From positions 1-64,000 of the forward strand of contig JAHHUH010000002.1 of assembly GCA_020024105.1 (NCBI GenBank): DNA of 64,000 bases, given 5' to 3'. Position numbers and translations under genes: made by a program. The notes beneath the pieces are model-generated. The model did not search any database and was not told the origin of the DNA. It saw nothing but the letters and a program-made list of their open reading frames with translations. Every line of letters starts with the position of its first letter. The stretch's first letter is position 1. Shown here piece by piece: positions 8,310 through 17,335 of the stretch. Source of the stretch: Phascolarctobacterium sp. (GTDB lineage Bacteria; Bacillota; Negativicutes; Acidaminococcales; Acidaminococcaceae).

Positions 8310-8510
8310 TTATTTCTGTTCTGTAACATTAATGGCCTGAGGACCTTCTTGACCCTGAATAAGGTCAAACTCTACAGCAGCACCCTCGCGCAGGGTTTTG
8401 TAGCCCTCACAACTGATGCCTGTAAAATGCACAAAAATATCCTCCTGATCAGGTACCTCAATAAAACCATAGCCCTTAACTGCATTAAACCATTTTACTT
8501 TACCAAGCAT
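8310..8510 (-). CDS. Cold shock protein (CspA/CspB family)
   Basis: 66 residues, one cold shock domain. RNP1 is KGYGFIE and RNP2 is DIFVHF; it starts MLGKVKWFNAVKGYGF, as in CspB, and binds single-stranded RNA or DNA as an RNA chaperone. The RNP2-following segment TGISCEGYKTL carries a cysteine where most homologues have a small residue. ATG 8510 follows TTAGGAGGTCGAGAC. It is monocistronic, with its own promoter and terminator. Confidence 0.95.
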   Translation of the reverse strand: MLGKVKWFNAVKGYGFIEVPDQEDIFVHFTGISCEGYKTLREGAAVEFDLIQGQEGPQAINVTEQK

Positions 8511-8564
8511 GTCTCGACCTCCTAAAATAATTTACGCATCATAAACAGCCATCCCTAAAAAGCT

Positions 8565-8593
8565 ATTATAGGCCCTTAATGCTATAAATTCAA
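8565..8593 (-). promoter_or_regulatory. Promoter of the cold shock gene
   Basis: TTGAAT (8588-8593), 17-base spacer, TATAAT (8565-8570) on the minus strand. The -35 overlaps the last codons of the GIY-YIG gene. Confidence 0.75.
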
Positions 8594-8871
8594 GGAAGTT
8601 CCTCTGACCTGAGTGATTGTACCTGCTCATAAGCAGCACAAAGAGCCAGCTTCTCTGCCCGGGTAAGCTTTTTAATAGCAGCCTCCCGCTTCAGAGCAGC
8701 ACCTTTATCCGGCAGCTCCTCCGTATAGACCAGGACTACCGGTCCCCGACCACGGGTGTATTTAGCACCTCTGCCCTGCTGATGCATGGCCAGACGGTGC
8801 TGTACATCATTAGTCCATCCAGTATATAGGCTGCCATCCCGACAACGGAGCATATATACATAGGCAGCCAT
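8590..8871 (-). CDS. GIY-YIG domain protein (UPF0213/YhbQ-like)
   Basis: 93 residues. The GIY-YIG core reads YVYMLRCRDGSLYTGWTND, followed by R (VQHRLAMHQQGRGAKYTRGRGP) and a conserved glutamate (VYTEEL), the layout of the small stand-alone UPF0213 proteins. These share the nuclease fold; the cellular role is not settled (DNA repair or processing has been suggested). The ATG lies one base after the stop of the cyclophilin gene and has only a weak ribosome site of its own, so it is probably translationally coupled. Confidence 0.88.
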   Translation of the reverse strand: MAAYVYMLRCRDGSLYTGWTNDVQHRLAMHQQGRGAKYTRGRGPVVLVYTEELPDKGAALKREAAIKKLTRAEKLALCAAYEQVQSLRSEELP

Positions 8872-8872
8872 A

Positions 8873-9343
8873 TTATTTTACTACTTCTACCTTTTCCATG
8901 ATAACCGGTTCCTTCGGACGGTCACGGAAGTCGGTAACAACAGCGCCGATCAGACGTACAACGCTCATGCCTTCTACAATACGGCCAAAAATAGCGTGGT
9001 GGCCATTCAACCAGGGAGTAGGAGCCAGGGTAATGAAGAATTGGCTGCCACCGGTGTTAGGACCAGCATTAGCCATGGAAAGGATACCTTCATCATCATG
9101 CACCAGGCCTTCACCAAATTCATCTTTAATCTGATAGCCTGGGCCACCGCAACCGGTACCGGTGGGGTCACCGCCCTGAATCATAAAGTCTTCAATAACA
9201 CGATGGAAAATCAGTCCATTATAAAAACCCTTTTCGGTCAGTTCAATAAAATTACCAGCGGTCAACGGTGCTTTATCCTCGAACATTTCTGCTACGAATA
9301 CACCCTTGTTGGTAGTGAATTTAATTTTTCTGTTTTCAGCCAT
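8873..9343 (-). CDS. Peptidyl-prolyl cis-trans isomerase, cyclophilin type
   Basis: 156 residues. Cyclophilin core: IFHRVIEDFMIQGGDPTGTGCGGPGYQIKDEF, then LSMANAGPNTGGSQFFITLAPTPWLNGHHAIFGRIVEGM. The catalytic Arg (FHR) and the peptide-binding QGGDP, SQFFI and W residues are present. It catalyses proline isomerisation in protein folding. No signal peptide, so cytoplasmic. ATG 9343 follows GGAGGCAAAGATA; an in-frame GTG 15 bases upstream lies on the ribosome site and is rejected. Confidence 0.93.
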   Translation of the reverse strand: MAENRKIKFTTNKGVFVAEMFEDKAPLTAGNFIELTEKGFYNGLIFHRVIEDFMIQGGDPTGTGCGGPGYQIKDEFGEGLVHDDEGILSMANAGPNTGGSQFFITLAPTPWLNGHHAIFGRIVEGMSVVRLIGAVVTDFRDRPKEPVIMEKVEVVK

Positions 9344-9373
9344 TATCTTTGCCTCCACAATCTTAAAAATAAT

Positions 9374-10261
9374 TTATTTTTTCTTAGCCTGCATCAAGGC
9401 AGGAACTAAATACACACCACAGCCGATGCCTGCAGCCATAGCCGGCATCAGGTCCAGAGCCTGCTCGTTACCATGCAGGAAGGGCAGGAAGAAGATGCAC
9501 ATCAAAAAGGCACCCTGAGCAATACGCAAACGACGGGCATCGATTTTCTTACCATTGCGGTCGTCCTTAAATTCGGTAAAATCCGCAGCGCGCATTTCCG
9601 GCAGGAAGAGAATAAAGGTAGCCGCCATCAGATAAATGTACTGCATGGACAGTACCGGAGCCAAATCACTAAATTCAGCAAAAATCATGCCGGCCAGAGC
9701 TACACCTGCCCAGATTAGGCTTCTGGTATAGCCCAGAGGAATTTGACTTTCCAGAATAAAGGCACTACCGGTCATAATGGGATAGAGCCAGAAACCGGTG
9801 TAGCCCAAATATGTGGACAGTAAAATAATCAGAATACAATCGCCTACGCGGTGATGGTCACCGGAGGTACGGGTAAACATGCGTAAAATCATCAGCAGCC
9901 ACAGCATAACCACGATATTGCCATCACCAAACCAGAAATAGCCTGCCAAGGTCAAAAAGCCACCGATGATACCGCCCCATTTACGATCGGGGTCCAGCTC
10001 CTGGGCAACCATAAAGGAGAAGAGGAAGCCTAAGGCAGCGCCAATCCCGCCCAGGGAAGCATCACCAAAGCCCATATCACCCATAAAGCTTTGCCAAGCA
10101 GTAACTGCAACAAAGGCCAATACGGTGCAGAGAAAGGCTAGACTGGTTACACCATCGCCAATATCAATGGGACGTCCTAAGCCCAACCAGCCCGCAATTC
10201 CCTGGGGCTCGTATTCCTTAACAGGTACATCACCAGCATATTTATTAACTTTTTTTGCCAT
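9374..10261 (-). CDS. Multi-spanning membrane protein of unknown function
   Basis: 295 residues from ATG 10261 (AAGGGATGATGAC upstream). A ~40-residue polar N-terminus (MAKKVNKYAGDVP) is followed by about eight or nine hydrophobic segments, with a charged cytoplasmic-looking loop near 225-245 (FTEFKDDRNGKKIDARRLR) and a lysine tail. No transporter signature or catalytic motif recognised. A TATAAT lies about 35 bases upstream of the start without a clear -35. It is followed 30 bases later by the cyclophilin gene and may be transcribed with it. Confidence 0.7.
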   Translation of the reverse strand: MAKKVNKYAGDVPVKEYEPQGIAGWLGLGRPIDIGDGVTSLAFLCTVLAFVAVTAWQSFMGDMGFGDASLGGIGAALGFLFSFMVAQELDPDRKWGGIIGGFLTLAGYFWFGDGNIVVMLWLLMILRMFTRTSGDHHRVGDCILIILLSTYLGYTGFWLYPIMTGSAFILESQIPLGYTRSLIWAGVALAGMIFAEFSDLAPVLSMQYIYLMAATFILFLPEMRAADFTEFKDDRNGKKIDARRLRIAQGAFLMCIFFLPFLHGNEQALDLMPAMAAGIGCGVYLVPALMQAKKK

Positions 10262-10302
10262 GTCATCATCCCTTATCAAAAAAATTTACCCATTAATTAT
10301 AC

Positions 10303-10335
10303 CATAAAATAAGACGGGGTACAGCCGTCTTATTT
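10303..10335 (-). terminator. Terminator of the M20 peptidase gene
   Basis: 11-bp perfect stem AAATAAGACGG/CCGTCTTATTT with a 7-base loop; the 3' arm ends in T-rich sequence on the minus strand. Confidence 0.8.
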
Positions 10336-10368
10336 TTCCAGAAAAGCAAATTCTTCCTTTGAATAAAT

Positions 10369-11595
10369 TTAGAATACCTGGGTCAGCTCCGCCAGGGTCA
10401 TGGCAAAAGCCGCCGCCCTAGGCATGGCAGTCTTTAAATCCACGGATTCATGGTCCGTATGCTCGTCATAGTTTTCTACACCGAGAGCATCCAGAGTGGG
10501 CACGTACTTAGCCGTCCTATTGCCATCCGTCAGACCACCGGCCACCCATTCATGTACAGTACCATTAAACTCCTCCTGAACAATGGCCTTGTAGATGTCC
10601 ACCATCTTCTGTACCTGAGGGGTCTTTTCCATAGGGCCGGTAACAATGCCACCGGTAATGGTAACCTTGGTACCTGCTACGACGATTTTATCAGCCAGAG
10701 CCTTAATTTCGGCATCCAGGCGCTGCTGCTCTGCTACGGAGAAGCAGCGTACATTTACCTCACAGAAGGCATCACCGGGGATAATGCTAATTTTATCATT
10801 AGTGGAACCAATAACACCCACGTTTACTGTATTCTGAGGAATGAACTGACCTGCATCCTCAATACCGCGTGCAACCAAAGCCTCAGCGGTAAAATTCTCC
10901 GGCCTGCCGGGCAGGGGACTAGCCAGCTGGTGCAGGGCGGTAATAGTATAGGCCAGCTGGTGGATGGCATTAGCACAATGCTGGGAGGCATTACCATGAT
11001 GTCCACCAATGCCCTGAACCTCTACCCTGTATTTGGCATTACCCTTGCGCTGGGTTACAATGCCCCAGTTAGGACGGGCTACATCCATGATGATGGCAAA
11101 ATCCGCCTGTTGGGAAAGCTCTGCTACGATGGCCTCAGCCGTTGGTGAGCCACCCTCCTCCTCACCGTTGGTATAGTAAATAATTTCTTTAAAATCCTCA
11201 AAGCCTGCTTCCTTCAGAGCCTGCAGCCCATAAATAACCTCTACTACGGTGGCCTTGTCATCGCCTACACCCGGACCCCAGGCAAAGCCATTGTCATCCA
11301 GAGTAAAGGGACGGCGTGCAGCCTCGCCCTTCTTAAATACGGTATCCACATGGGCAACCAGCAGTACAGTCAGCTTACCCTTACCCTGCAAACGGGAAAT
11401 AAGGTGGCAGGCCCGCTCATTATATCTGAATTCAGTAGTGGCACCCAGAGCAGTCATTTTAGCAGCTACAAATTGATTAGCCCTTTCCGTTCCCTCACAG
11501 TCACCATTACCAGAATCAATATTGGTCAAGGTCTCTAAATCCTTCACATAGTCATCATAATGTGTGGCTAGATAATTTTTGATAGTCTTTCTCAT
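10369..11595 (-). CDS. M20 family metallopeptidase (glutamate carboxypeptidase-like)
   Basis: 408 residues. Zinc ligands and catalytic residues are recognisable: LLVAHVDTVF (His and catalytic Asp), GPGVGDDKATVVEVIYGL (bridging Asp) and TNGEEEGGSP (catalytic and ligand Glu). The dimerisation domain lies between roughly 185 and 300, and the C-terminal His is in EHTDHESVDL. The layout matches carboxypeptidase G2-like exopeptidases, which remove C-terminal glutamate or similar groups from peptides or folates. No signal peptide. ATG 11595 follows GGGAGCATTGTA. Monocistronic with its own terminator; substrate unknown. Confidence 0.88.
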   Translation of the reverse strand: MRKTIKNYLATHYDDYVKDLETLTNIDSGNGDCEGTERANQFVAAKMTALGATTEFRYNERACHLISRLQGKGKLTVLLVAHVDTVFKKGEAARRPFTLDDNGFAWGPGVGDDKATVVEVIYGLQALKEAGFEDFKEIIYYTNGEEEGGSPTAEAIVAELSQQADFAIIMDVARPNWGIVTQRKGNAKYRVEVQGIGGHHGNASQHCANAIHQLAYTITALHQLASPLPGRPENFTAEALVARGIEDAGQFIPQNTVNVGVIGSTNDKISIIPGDAFCEVNVRCFSVAEQQRLDAEIKALADKIVVAGTKVTITGGIVTGPMEKTPQVQKMVDIYKAIVQEEFNGTVHEWVAGGLTDGNRTAKYVPTLDALGVENYDEHTDHESVDLKTAMPRAAAFAMTLAELTQVF

Positions 11596-11791
11596 TACAA
11601 TGCTCCCTTCATCTGCAAAATATTTAAGTGAGATAGTGTAAGTATTCGTCCGTCCCCCTCTTTTTTCCTGCTATTAAATTTTATCCAGTTTATTTTAATC
11701 TTCTTGGGCTTTCGAGTATGAAAGTACAGCTTTCTCATATAAGTCATTTTTTTATATTTATAAATATTTTGAATTGTCACAAATTTGTAAC

Positions 11792-11821
11792 TTGACACCC
11801 CCCTTTCTTTTAGCATATACT
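11792..11821 (+). promoter_or_regulatory. Promoter of the cobalamin-riboswitch transport operon
   Basis: TTGACA (11792-11797), 18-base spacer, TATACT (11816-11821); starts the RNA about 45 bases before the aptamer. Confidence 0.82.
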
Positions 11822-11873
11822 TCCTATGAAATTTATTTTTGTGAATTTGCTACTTGTCAAAAAAATATGGATG

Positions 11874-12019
11874 CTTTAAGGTGCTGACGCTTAATAGAGA
11901 AACAGGTGTGATGCCTGTGCTGTCCCGCAGCTGTAATGCAGAGTTCCTTTCAAAATGCCACTGGGTAACTGGGAAGGCGAGAGGAATGAGGAAGCAGAGC
12001 CAGAAGAACTGCCTTAAAG
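11874..12019 (+). ncRNA. Cobalamin riboswitch (upstream of the TonB receptor operon)
   Basis: P1 is formed by CTTTAAGG (11874-11881) and CCTTAAAG (12012-12019). Inside are CTGTCCCGCAGCTGTAA, GCCACTGGGTAACTGGGAAGGC and the B12 box AGCCAGAAGAACTGCC (11998-12013), matching the cobalamin aptamer core in order and spacing. Cobalamin binding normally turns the downstream genes off. A terminator-like hairpin follows at 12065-12098. Confidence 0.93.
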
Positions 12020-12064
12020 GAAGCCGTACATTCCTGCGATAGACAGGAAGGCGTAAACTTGGAG

Positions 12065-12098
12065 CGCTTTCTGCCATAGGAGGGGAAAGTGTTTTTTT
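12065..12098 (+). terminator. Terminator-like hairpin, probable expression platform of the riboswitch
   Basis: CGCTTTC/GAAAGTG stem (12065-12071 with 12085-12091, one G-T pair) followed by seven T. It lies between aptamer and first gene, so it would act as the regulated terminator. Confidence 0.6.
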
Positions 12099-12184
12099 AT
12101 GCCTATAAGTTTACTTATTCGTTCCTTTGCTATACGAGCATTTGAGGAACACTAGGATAATTTAATTTATGAGGTGATTATTTT

Positions 12185-14299
12185 ATGTTAAACAAATCCA
12201 CAACAGCCGTAGTGGTACTCGCTGCCCTAGGTGCAGGTCTGACCTTGCCTGCCGAGGCAGACACAATTGACAGCTATGATTTGGACCCGATGGTTATTAC
12301 AGCTACAAGAACGGAATTAAAGGTTAAGGAAACTCCTGTAGCTGTAGAAATCATCGATCAGAAGAAGCTCCAGCAGACACAGGCCAAAACCCTCCACGAC
12401 GCTCTCAGGGGCGCCCTTGGCGTCAATATCTTCAATGACTTCCAGGGCCGCAGCAACGTCAGCATCCGCGGTAGCGAATCCCGCCATGTCCTGATTCTGG
12501 TAGATGGTAAACGTCTAGGTGGTGAATTATCCTATAACTCCGCCAATGCCTGGGACGTGGACCGTATCCGCATGGAGGACGTGGAAAGAGTAGAAATTCT
12601 GCGTGGACCTGCCGGTGCGCTCTATGGTAGTGATGCCATGGGTGGTGTTATCAACGTTATTACCAAAACCCCGGACCAGGACCTCTATGATTTGAATTAT
12701 GAATACGGCTGGTACGAGGATGGTAAGGGGGCCGGCTTCAAGACCAACCTTTACCTGCAGGGAGCGGAGAACAACTGGTTCTATAAGCTCGGTGCCGGTA
12801 TTAACCGCAGCCGCCCCTATCTGGTGGAAAATAACGGCAAAGATGATGAGGCCAACTTTTATGGAAAGGAAAAGCCTATTAGCCTCAATCTCGGCTACCA
12901 GTTTGCCAACGGCAACCAGCTGATGGCTGATTTTGGCCGCAATAAAGAGGATACACAAAAATCCAACACCAGCATCACCGTCATGGGTGGCAGCATGGGT
13001 GCCCCCCAGCTGATTAAAACCTCCACCGTCGTCAATGACAATACCCGTACCGATTATGCCCTGACCTATAAAGGCAATGACGACAAACAGTCCTGGCAGG
13101 TACGCGCCTACCAGTCCGTTTTAAAAAAGGATTATACCAGCGGTACACTCAAGCAGATGATTATGGGCGGTAAGCCCATGCCTCCCACCCAGGAGGGCCC
13201 GAAGCACGATACGGTCGAACGTACCCTGTCCGTTATTGAGGGACATGACAGCTGGGATTTAAGCGAACAGCATCGTCTGACCTCCGGTTTCGAATGGCGT
13301 CGTGATAATAGCGAGGGTACCCGTATCAAAAAAGCCTCCACCCCCCTGCCCGGCTTGGGTAATAACGTCCATGATGCCTATGACGAAGCCCACATCGACT
13401 ATGTCAGCGGCTACCTGCAGGATGAATATAAGCCTAGCGACAAATGGCTGCTCATCCCCTCCTTGCGTTATGAATGGAGCAGTAAATTTGACAGCGAGGT
13501 CGTCGGTGGTATGGCTGCCACCTATAATGCGGCTACTGATACCCGTCTAAAATTCATTGTTTCCCAAGGCTATAAAACCCCTACTGTCAACGAACTCTAC
13601 CACTACTGGGAAATGTTCCCCCAAAACCCAGGCACTTACGGACAATTCTTTGAGGGTAATCCTGACCTAAAGCCGGAAAAATCCCTGCATTACGAGGCTT
13701 CCCTGGAAAAGGACTGGGGCGAGCGTACCACCGGCCATTTAGGCTTCTTCCGCAGCGAGGTAAAGGACCTGATTGAATCCTACTATACCGGTCACAACAC
13801 TACTGACACAACCCATCCCGGTCTGTCCGGTATTGATAACATCATGTCCTACCGGAATATTTCTAAAGCTACCCTTCAAGGTGCGGAGCTGTACGCCTCC
13901 CATAAATTAGGCAAAGACATTTATCTGAATGCCGGTTATCTCTATCTGGATGCCAAGGATAAATCCACCAATGACCGTCTTCAGGACCGAGCACGTCACC
14001 AGCTTACCCTCGGCCTGTCCTACCAGCCGGAAAATATTTATGCCTGGGATGCCTGCTTCAACCTGGTATCCAATCTAGACTACTACTATAACGATACTAC
14101 CAAGGGCGATGGCATGGGCAATGCCGTCTATTCTACCAAGGACTTCACCATTGCCAATATCATGACCTCCAGACATTTGACCGAGGACCTGAAGCTTTAT
14201 CTAGGCATTGACAACATCAGTAATCACCAGAACTTTGGTCCATTCAGTGACGGCAATCTGGGCAGATTATATCGTCTAGGCATGGAATATAAATTCTAG
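12185..14299 (+). CDS. TonB-dependent outer-membrane receptor (BtuB-like)
   Basis: 704 residues with a signal peptide of ~25 residues (ending LPAEA). The TonB-box region (DPMVITATRTE) is followed by a plug domain (RGSESRHVLILVDGKRL, VERVEILRGPAGALYGSDAMGGVINVITK), then a 22-strand-type barrel ending in an aromatic residue (YRLGMEYKF), as outer-membrane proteins do. It imports a scarce nutrient across the outer membrane using TonB. The cobalamin riboswitch upstream argues for corrinoid or a related tetrapyrrole; sequence alone does not fix the ligand. Start ATG follows GAGGTGATTATTTT. Its presence in an otherwise Firmicute-like region supports a diderm Negativicute. Confidence 0.93.
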   Translation: MLNKSTTAVVVLAALGAGLTLPAEADTIDSYDLDPMVITATRTELKVKETPVAVEIIDQKKLQQTQAKTLHDALRGALGVNIFNDFQGRSNVSIRGSESRHVLILVDGKRLGGELSYNSANAWDVDRIRMEDVERVEILRGPAGALYGSDAMGGVINVITKTPDQDLYDLNYEYGWYEDGKGAGFKTNLYLQGAENNWFYKLGAGINRSRPYLVENNGKDDEANFYGKEKPISLNLGYQFANGNQLMADFGRNKEDTQKSNTSITVMGGSMGAPQLIKTSTVVNDNTRTDYALTYKGNDDKQSWQVRAYQSVLKKDYTSGTLKQMIMGGKPMPPTQEGPKHDTVERTLSVIEGHDSWDLSEQHRLTSGFEWRRDNSEGTRIKKASTPLPGLGNNVHDAYDEAHIDYVSGYLQDEYKPSDKWLLIPSLRYEWSSKFDSEVVGGMAATYNAATDTRLKFIVSQGYKTPTVNELYHYWEMFPQNPGTYGQFFEGNPDLKPEKSLHYEASLEKDWGERTTGHLGFFRSEVKDLIESYYTGHNTTDTTHPGLSGIDNIMSYRNISKATLQGAELYASHKLGKDIYLNAGYLYLDAKDKSTNDRLQDRARHQLTLGLSYQPENIYAWDACFNLVSNLDYYYNDTTKGDGMGNAVYSTKDFTIANIMTSRHLTEDLKLYLGIDNISNHQNFGPFSDGNLGRLYRLGMEYKF

Positions 14300-14365
14300 G
14301 CAGCTTTGCAGTAAGGATAGCAGGCAATCCGCCTGTTATCCTTCTTTGACGTTAAGGAGATTTTT

Positions 14366-15313
14366 ATGAAAAAGATTTTTTTCTTACTTAGCCTTCTGGG
14401 CCTGCTCTGCATCCTAAGCGGCTGTACCAGCACCCCCACGGCTACCAGTCCGGCCAGACTCCAGCTGGAGGACAGCAATCATCGTATTATTACCATCAAG
14501 GGTACTCCCCAGCGCATTGTTACCCTTTCTCCCTCCTTCGTAGAGCTGGTCGAGGCAGTGGATGGTCACCTGGTCGGTACAGCCAGCTCCAGCCTTATTC
14601 CCACAGACCCTAAATTGGATAAGGTGGGCTTTACCTTCAATATCAATACGGAAAAGGTGCTTTCCCTACAGCCGGACCTGGTCATCGGCTATCAGGGCAT
14701 GCATGAACGCTACCTGCCCTTTTTTGAGGAAATGGGTATTCCCGTCCTCATGCTCAAGCTGAAAACCTACAGGGATGTCGGTAACAGCCTCCAACTGCTT
14801 GGACAGGCACTGCGTCAGCAGGAAAAGGCAGAACAGGTCAATCTGAACCTTTCCCAAAGGCTTTCTACGGCTCTTGAGCATAGGCCCGCAACAAAACCCA
14901 GCATTGCCATCGTCCACTACAGCTCACAGGTAATTGCCCTGGAGGGTGAACAAAGTATTGCCGGCAGTGCTGCAAAAATGCTAGAATTACATAACGTCCT
15001 TATGGATGCCCCCCAGCTGACAGCACTGCAAAGGGAAAAGGAATTTATTCCCTACAATCTGGAAATGCTCATCCAACAGAACCCGGAGGTAATTTTTGTT
15101 ACCTCCATGGGTACTAAAGACAGCGTCCAGGAATATATTGCCAAGGAAATTCTCCATAATCCCTCCTGGTCCACTGTCAAGGCCGTACAAAAGCAGCAGG
15201 TTTACTACCTGCCCGAGGAACTCTTCCTCGTTAATCCCGGCCTACGCTATCCCCAGGCAGTGCAATACATGGCTGATATAATAGCAACAATCTCAAAGGA
15301 GGCTGATTCTTAG
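14366..15313 (+). CDS. Cobalamin/heme-type ABC transporter substrate-binding lipoprotein (BtuF/FhuD-like)
   Basis: 315 residues. A lipoprotein signal ends LSGC with the lipidated Cys at residue 20. The periplasmic-binding fold of the BtuF class is seen in QRIVTLSPSFVELVEAV, VLSLQPDLVIGYQGMHERYLP, a long connecting helix near 130-165, and LEMLIQQNPEVIFVTSMG. It would capture the substrate delivered by the TonB receptor. No permease or ATPase gene follows, so it must use a transporter encoded elsewhere. It starts 66 bases after the receptor gene, and its stop overlaps the GTG of the next gene by one base. Confidence 0.88.
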   Translation: MKKIFFLLSLLGLLCILSGCTSTPTATSPARLQLEDSNHRIITIKGTPQRIVTLSPSFVELVEAVDGHLVGTASSSLIPTDPKLDKVGFTFNINTEKVLSLQPDLVIGYQGMHERYLPFFEEMGIPVLMLKLKTYRDVGNSLQLLGQALRQQEKAEQVNLNLSQRLSTALEHRPATKPSIAIVHYSSQVIALEGEQSIAGSAAKMLELHNVLMDAPQLTALQREKEFIPYNLEMLIQQNPEVIFVTSMGTKDSVQEYIAKEILHNPSWSTVKAVQKQQVYYLPEELFLVNPGLRYPQAVQYMADIIATISKEADS

Positions 15314-16737
15314 TGACTACAATTTATGCGCAACGCGCTGCCGAAATATTTGCTTCTCCCGAGGGCAGGGCCGCTCTAGGTTATTATGACCACGATAACC
15401 AGCTCTACTGCTTTGGTAAATTTACCGCACCCGCCCGAGATGGACAAAGATTGCCGCCTACCATGGCCCCCGTCCTCATAAAAGAGGCCTGCCGCCCCGC
15501 CGTCAGCAGCGGCTCAGCGCTCTACATTCATATTCCCTTCTGCAACCTGCACTGCACCTACTGCGGCTTTTACAAAAGCGGTGTTCAGGAGCAGCTGTTG
15601 GAAAACTATACCAATGCCCTGCTCCAGGAAATTGATTTTCTCGCCCAGGAGGGTGTCTTCAATAACCGCAGCTTTGACACCATCTTCTTTGGAGGTGGCA
15701 CTCCCTCCACACTGAAGCCGGAGCAGATTAAACATCTTTTAGAAAAGCTGCAGACCACCATAAAATTAAAGGAGCAGGCTGAAATTACCTTTGAAAGCAG
15801 CATCTACGATATGAGCGACGAAAAATTCGCCGCCTGTCTAGCTGGCGGCATCAACCGCTTCAGCTTCGGTATTCAAAGCTTCAATACGGCCCGCCGTCGT
15901 AGTCTGGGCCGTCCCGATCCCCAGGAAAAGCTGGTAGACCGCTTACGCTATTTTGCCCAGTCAGAAGCCCGTATTATCATCGACTTGATTTATGGCCTAC
16001 CGGGACAGACGGAGGCTGAGCTTTTGGAGGACCTGCACCTGGCACTGGACTGTAACATCGCCGGCCTGGACCTGTATAAGCTGCAAATTCTTCCCCAGTC
16101 CCCCCTGGCTGAGGCCATAAGAAAACAGAAAGTGGACTATCATAGTGAACCCAAGCAGCCCCAAAACATGTTCATCCTTGCCAGTAACTTTTTAGCCCAG
16201 GCCGGAGCCCATCAGCTCAGCTGCTGCCATTGGGCTACCCGACCGGAGGAAATCAGCCTCTACAACACCATCGTCAAAAGAGGCGCCGACATTGTGGCTT
16301 TAGGCAGTGCCTGCGGTGGACGCATAGGCAACTACCAATTTATGAAGCACCCCAATACCCAGGCCTATATTGAACAGATTAGCAGACGACAGCTGCCCCT
16401 GATGTTCCTAGGCAGACAAAATGCAGACTACCTTTTTCTAAAGGCTTTAGCCGGACAGGTGGATACCGGCTATCTGGAGCTGTCCCAGCTGACGGAGATG
16501 AACCCCCTCCCCTGGTCCGACCTGCTCCAGCCCCTCCTCCAACACTGGCAGGCAGAAGGGCTTTTACAAGCACCCCATGACGGACGCTTTAACTTTACTA
16601 CCCTGGGCAGCTATTGGTGTAAACAAATGAGCAGAAGCCTGCTCTTTGTGGTAGAATATATCTTATATGGTGCACCTGCACCCGAAGCCAAGACTGCCAT
16701 GCCGGCAGCTATGAACGTTATGAAAAATTTACAATGA
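15313..16737 (+). CDS. HutW/ChuW-type radical SAM enzyme (heme-utilisation family)
   Basis: 474 residues, GTG start after CAAAGGAGG. An ~65-residue N-terminal segment precedes the radical SAM core: IHIPFCNLHCTYCGFYKSG with C77, C81 and C84 (CX3CX2C), then FFGGGTPSTL and the HemW-type SAM motifs (SFGIQSF, IDLIYGLPGQT). YCGFY, not YCDF, and the overall layout resemble HutW/ChuW/HmuW, which open heme anaerobically with a methyl radical mechanism, more than the HemW heme chaperone. Neighbours (TonB receptor, binding lipoprotein, flavodoxin) match heme-utilisation loci, but here the operon is under a cobalamin riboswitch, so the substrate may be a corrinoid. Substrate is inference. Confidence 0.8.
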   Translation: MTTIYAQRAAEIFASPEGRAALGYYDHDNQLYCFGKFTAPARDGQRLPPTMAPVLIKEACRPAVSSGSALYIHIPFCNLHCTYCGFYKSGVQEQLLENYTNALLQEIDFLAQEGVFNNRSFDTIFFGGGTPSTLKPEQIKHLLEKLQTTIKLKEQAEITFESSIYDMSDEKFAACLAGGINRFSFGIQSFNTARRRSLGRPDPQEKLVDRLRYFAQSEARIIIDLIYGLPGQTEAELLEDLHLALDCNIAGLDLYKLQILPQSPLAEAIRKQKVDYHSEPKQPQNMFILASNFLAQAGAHQLSCCHWATRPEEISLYNTIVKRGADIVALGSACGGRIGNYQFMKHPNTQAYIEQISRRQLPLMFLGRQNADYLFLKALAGQVDTGYLELSQLTEMNPLPWSDLLQPLLQHWQAEGLLQAPHDGRFNFTTLGSYWCKQMSRSLLFVVEYILYGAPAPEAKTAMPAAMNVMKNLQ

Positions 16738-16751
16738 AAGTGAGGCTTATC

Positions 16752-17282
16752 ATGAAGAAAATTTTAATTGCTTATTCCAGCAAAACCGGTAATACCGAAA
16801 AAGTTGCTAAGGCTCTTTACGAAGCCAATCCCGAAGCGTGTGACTTGAAAAAAATAGACGAAGTAACTGCTGTTGACGCCTATGACGTAATTTTTATCGG
16901 CTACTGGGTGGACAAGGGTGGTCCGGACCCCAAGGCCAAGGAATTATTGAGTACTATTAAGGGTAAAAAGGTCGTTCTTTTCCAAACTCTCGGTGCAGAC
17001 CCTGCTTCCGACCACAGCCGTACCAGCTTTGCCAATGCTGCTAAATATCTGGACCCCGATTGCATGGTTTTAGGTACTCTTTCCATTCAAGGCGCTATTG
17101 ATTCGCAATTAATTGCCGTTATGAGCAAAATGCCCGCCGGTAGCCCCCATGCTCCCAGTGAAGAAAGTAAAAAACGCTGGGCAGCCGCAAGTACCCATCC
17201 GGATGCAGCTGATTTGCAGAATACTAAGGAATACATGAAAAAATTCATGGTTACCTACGAAAATTTTTATAGCAAAATGTAA
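16752..17282 (+). CDS. Flavodoxin-family electron carrier (HmuF/BilS-like)
   Basis: 176 residues. The FMN phosphate loop is SSKTGNTEK (9-17). A flavodoxin core follows (YDVIFIGYWVDKGGPDPKAKELL, KKVVLFQTLGADP), and the C-terminal helical region contains HAPSEESKKRW. ATG 16752 follows GTGAGGCTTATC; an ATG at 16734 overlaps the hutW stop but has a poor ribosome site. Flavodoxins next to HmuW-type enzymes supply electrons for anaerobic tetrapyrrole cleavage in other bacteria, so this is probably the reductase partner of the radical SAM enzyme upstream. Last gene of the riboswitch operon. Confidence 0.82.
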   Translation: MKKILIAYSSKTGNTEKVAKALYEANPEACDLKKIDEVTAVDAYDVIFIGYWVDKGGPDPKAKELLSTIKGKKVVLFQTLGADPASDHSRTSFANAAKYLDPDCMVLGTLSIQGAIDSQLIAVMSKMPAGSPHAPSEESKKRWAAASTHPDAADLQNTKEYMKKFMVTYENFYSKM

Positions 17283-17335
17283 GTCTATAGGTTATAATTA
17301 GGTTTGTGAATTCTTATAGCTGTTAACAGCTTCCC

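Noticed and set aside
11595..11816. 73-codon minus-strand ORF upstream of the M20 peptidase
   Set aside because: It overlaps a strong plus-strand promoter, is AT-rich with Lys/Ile bias, and has no domain or ribosome-site support.
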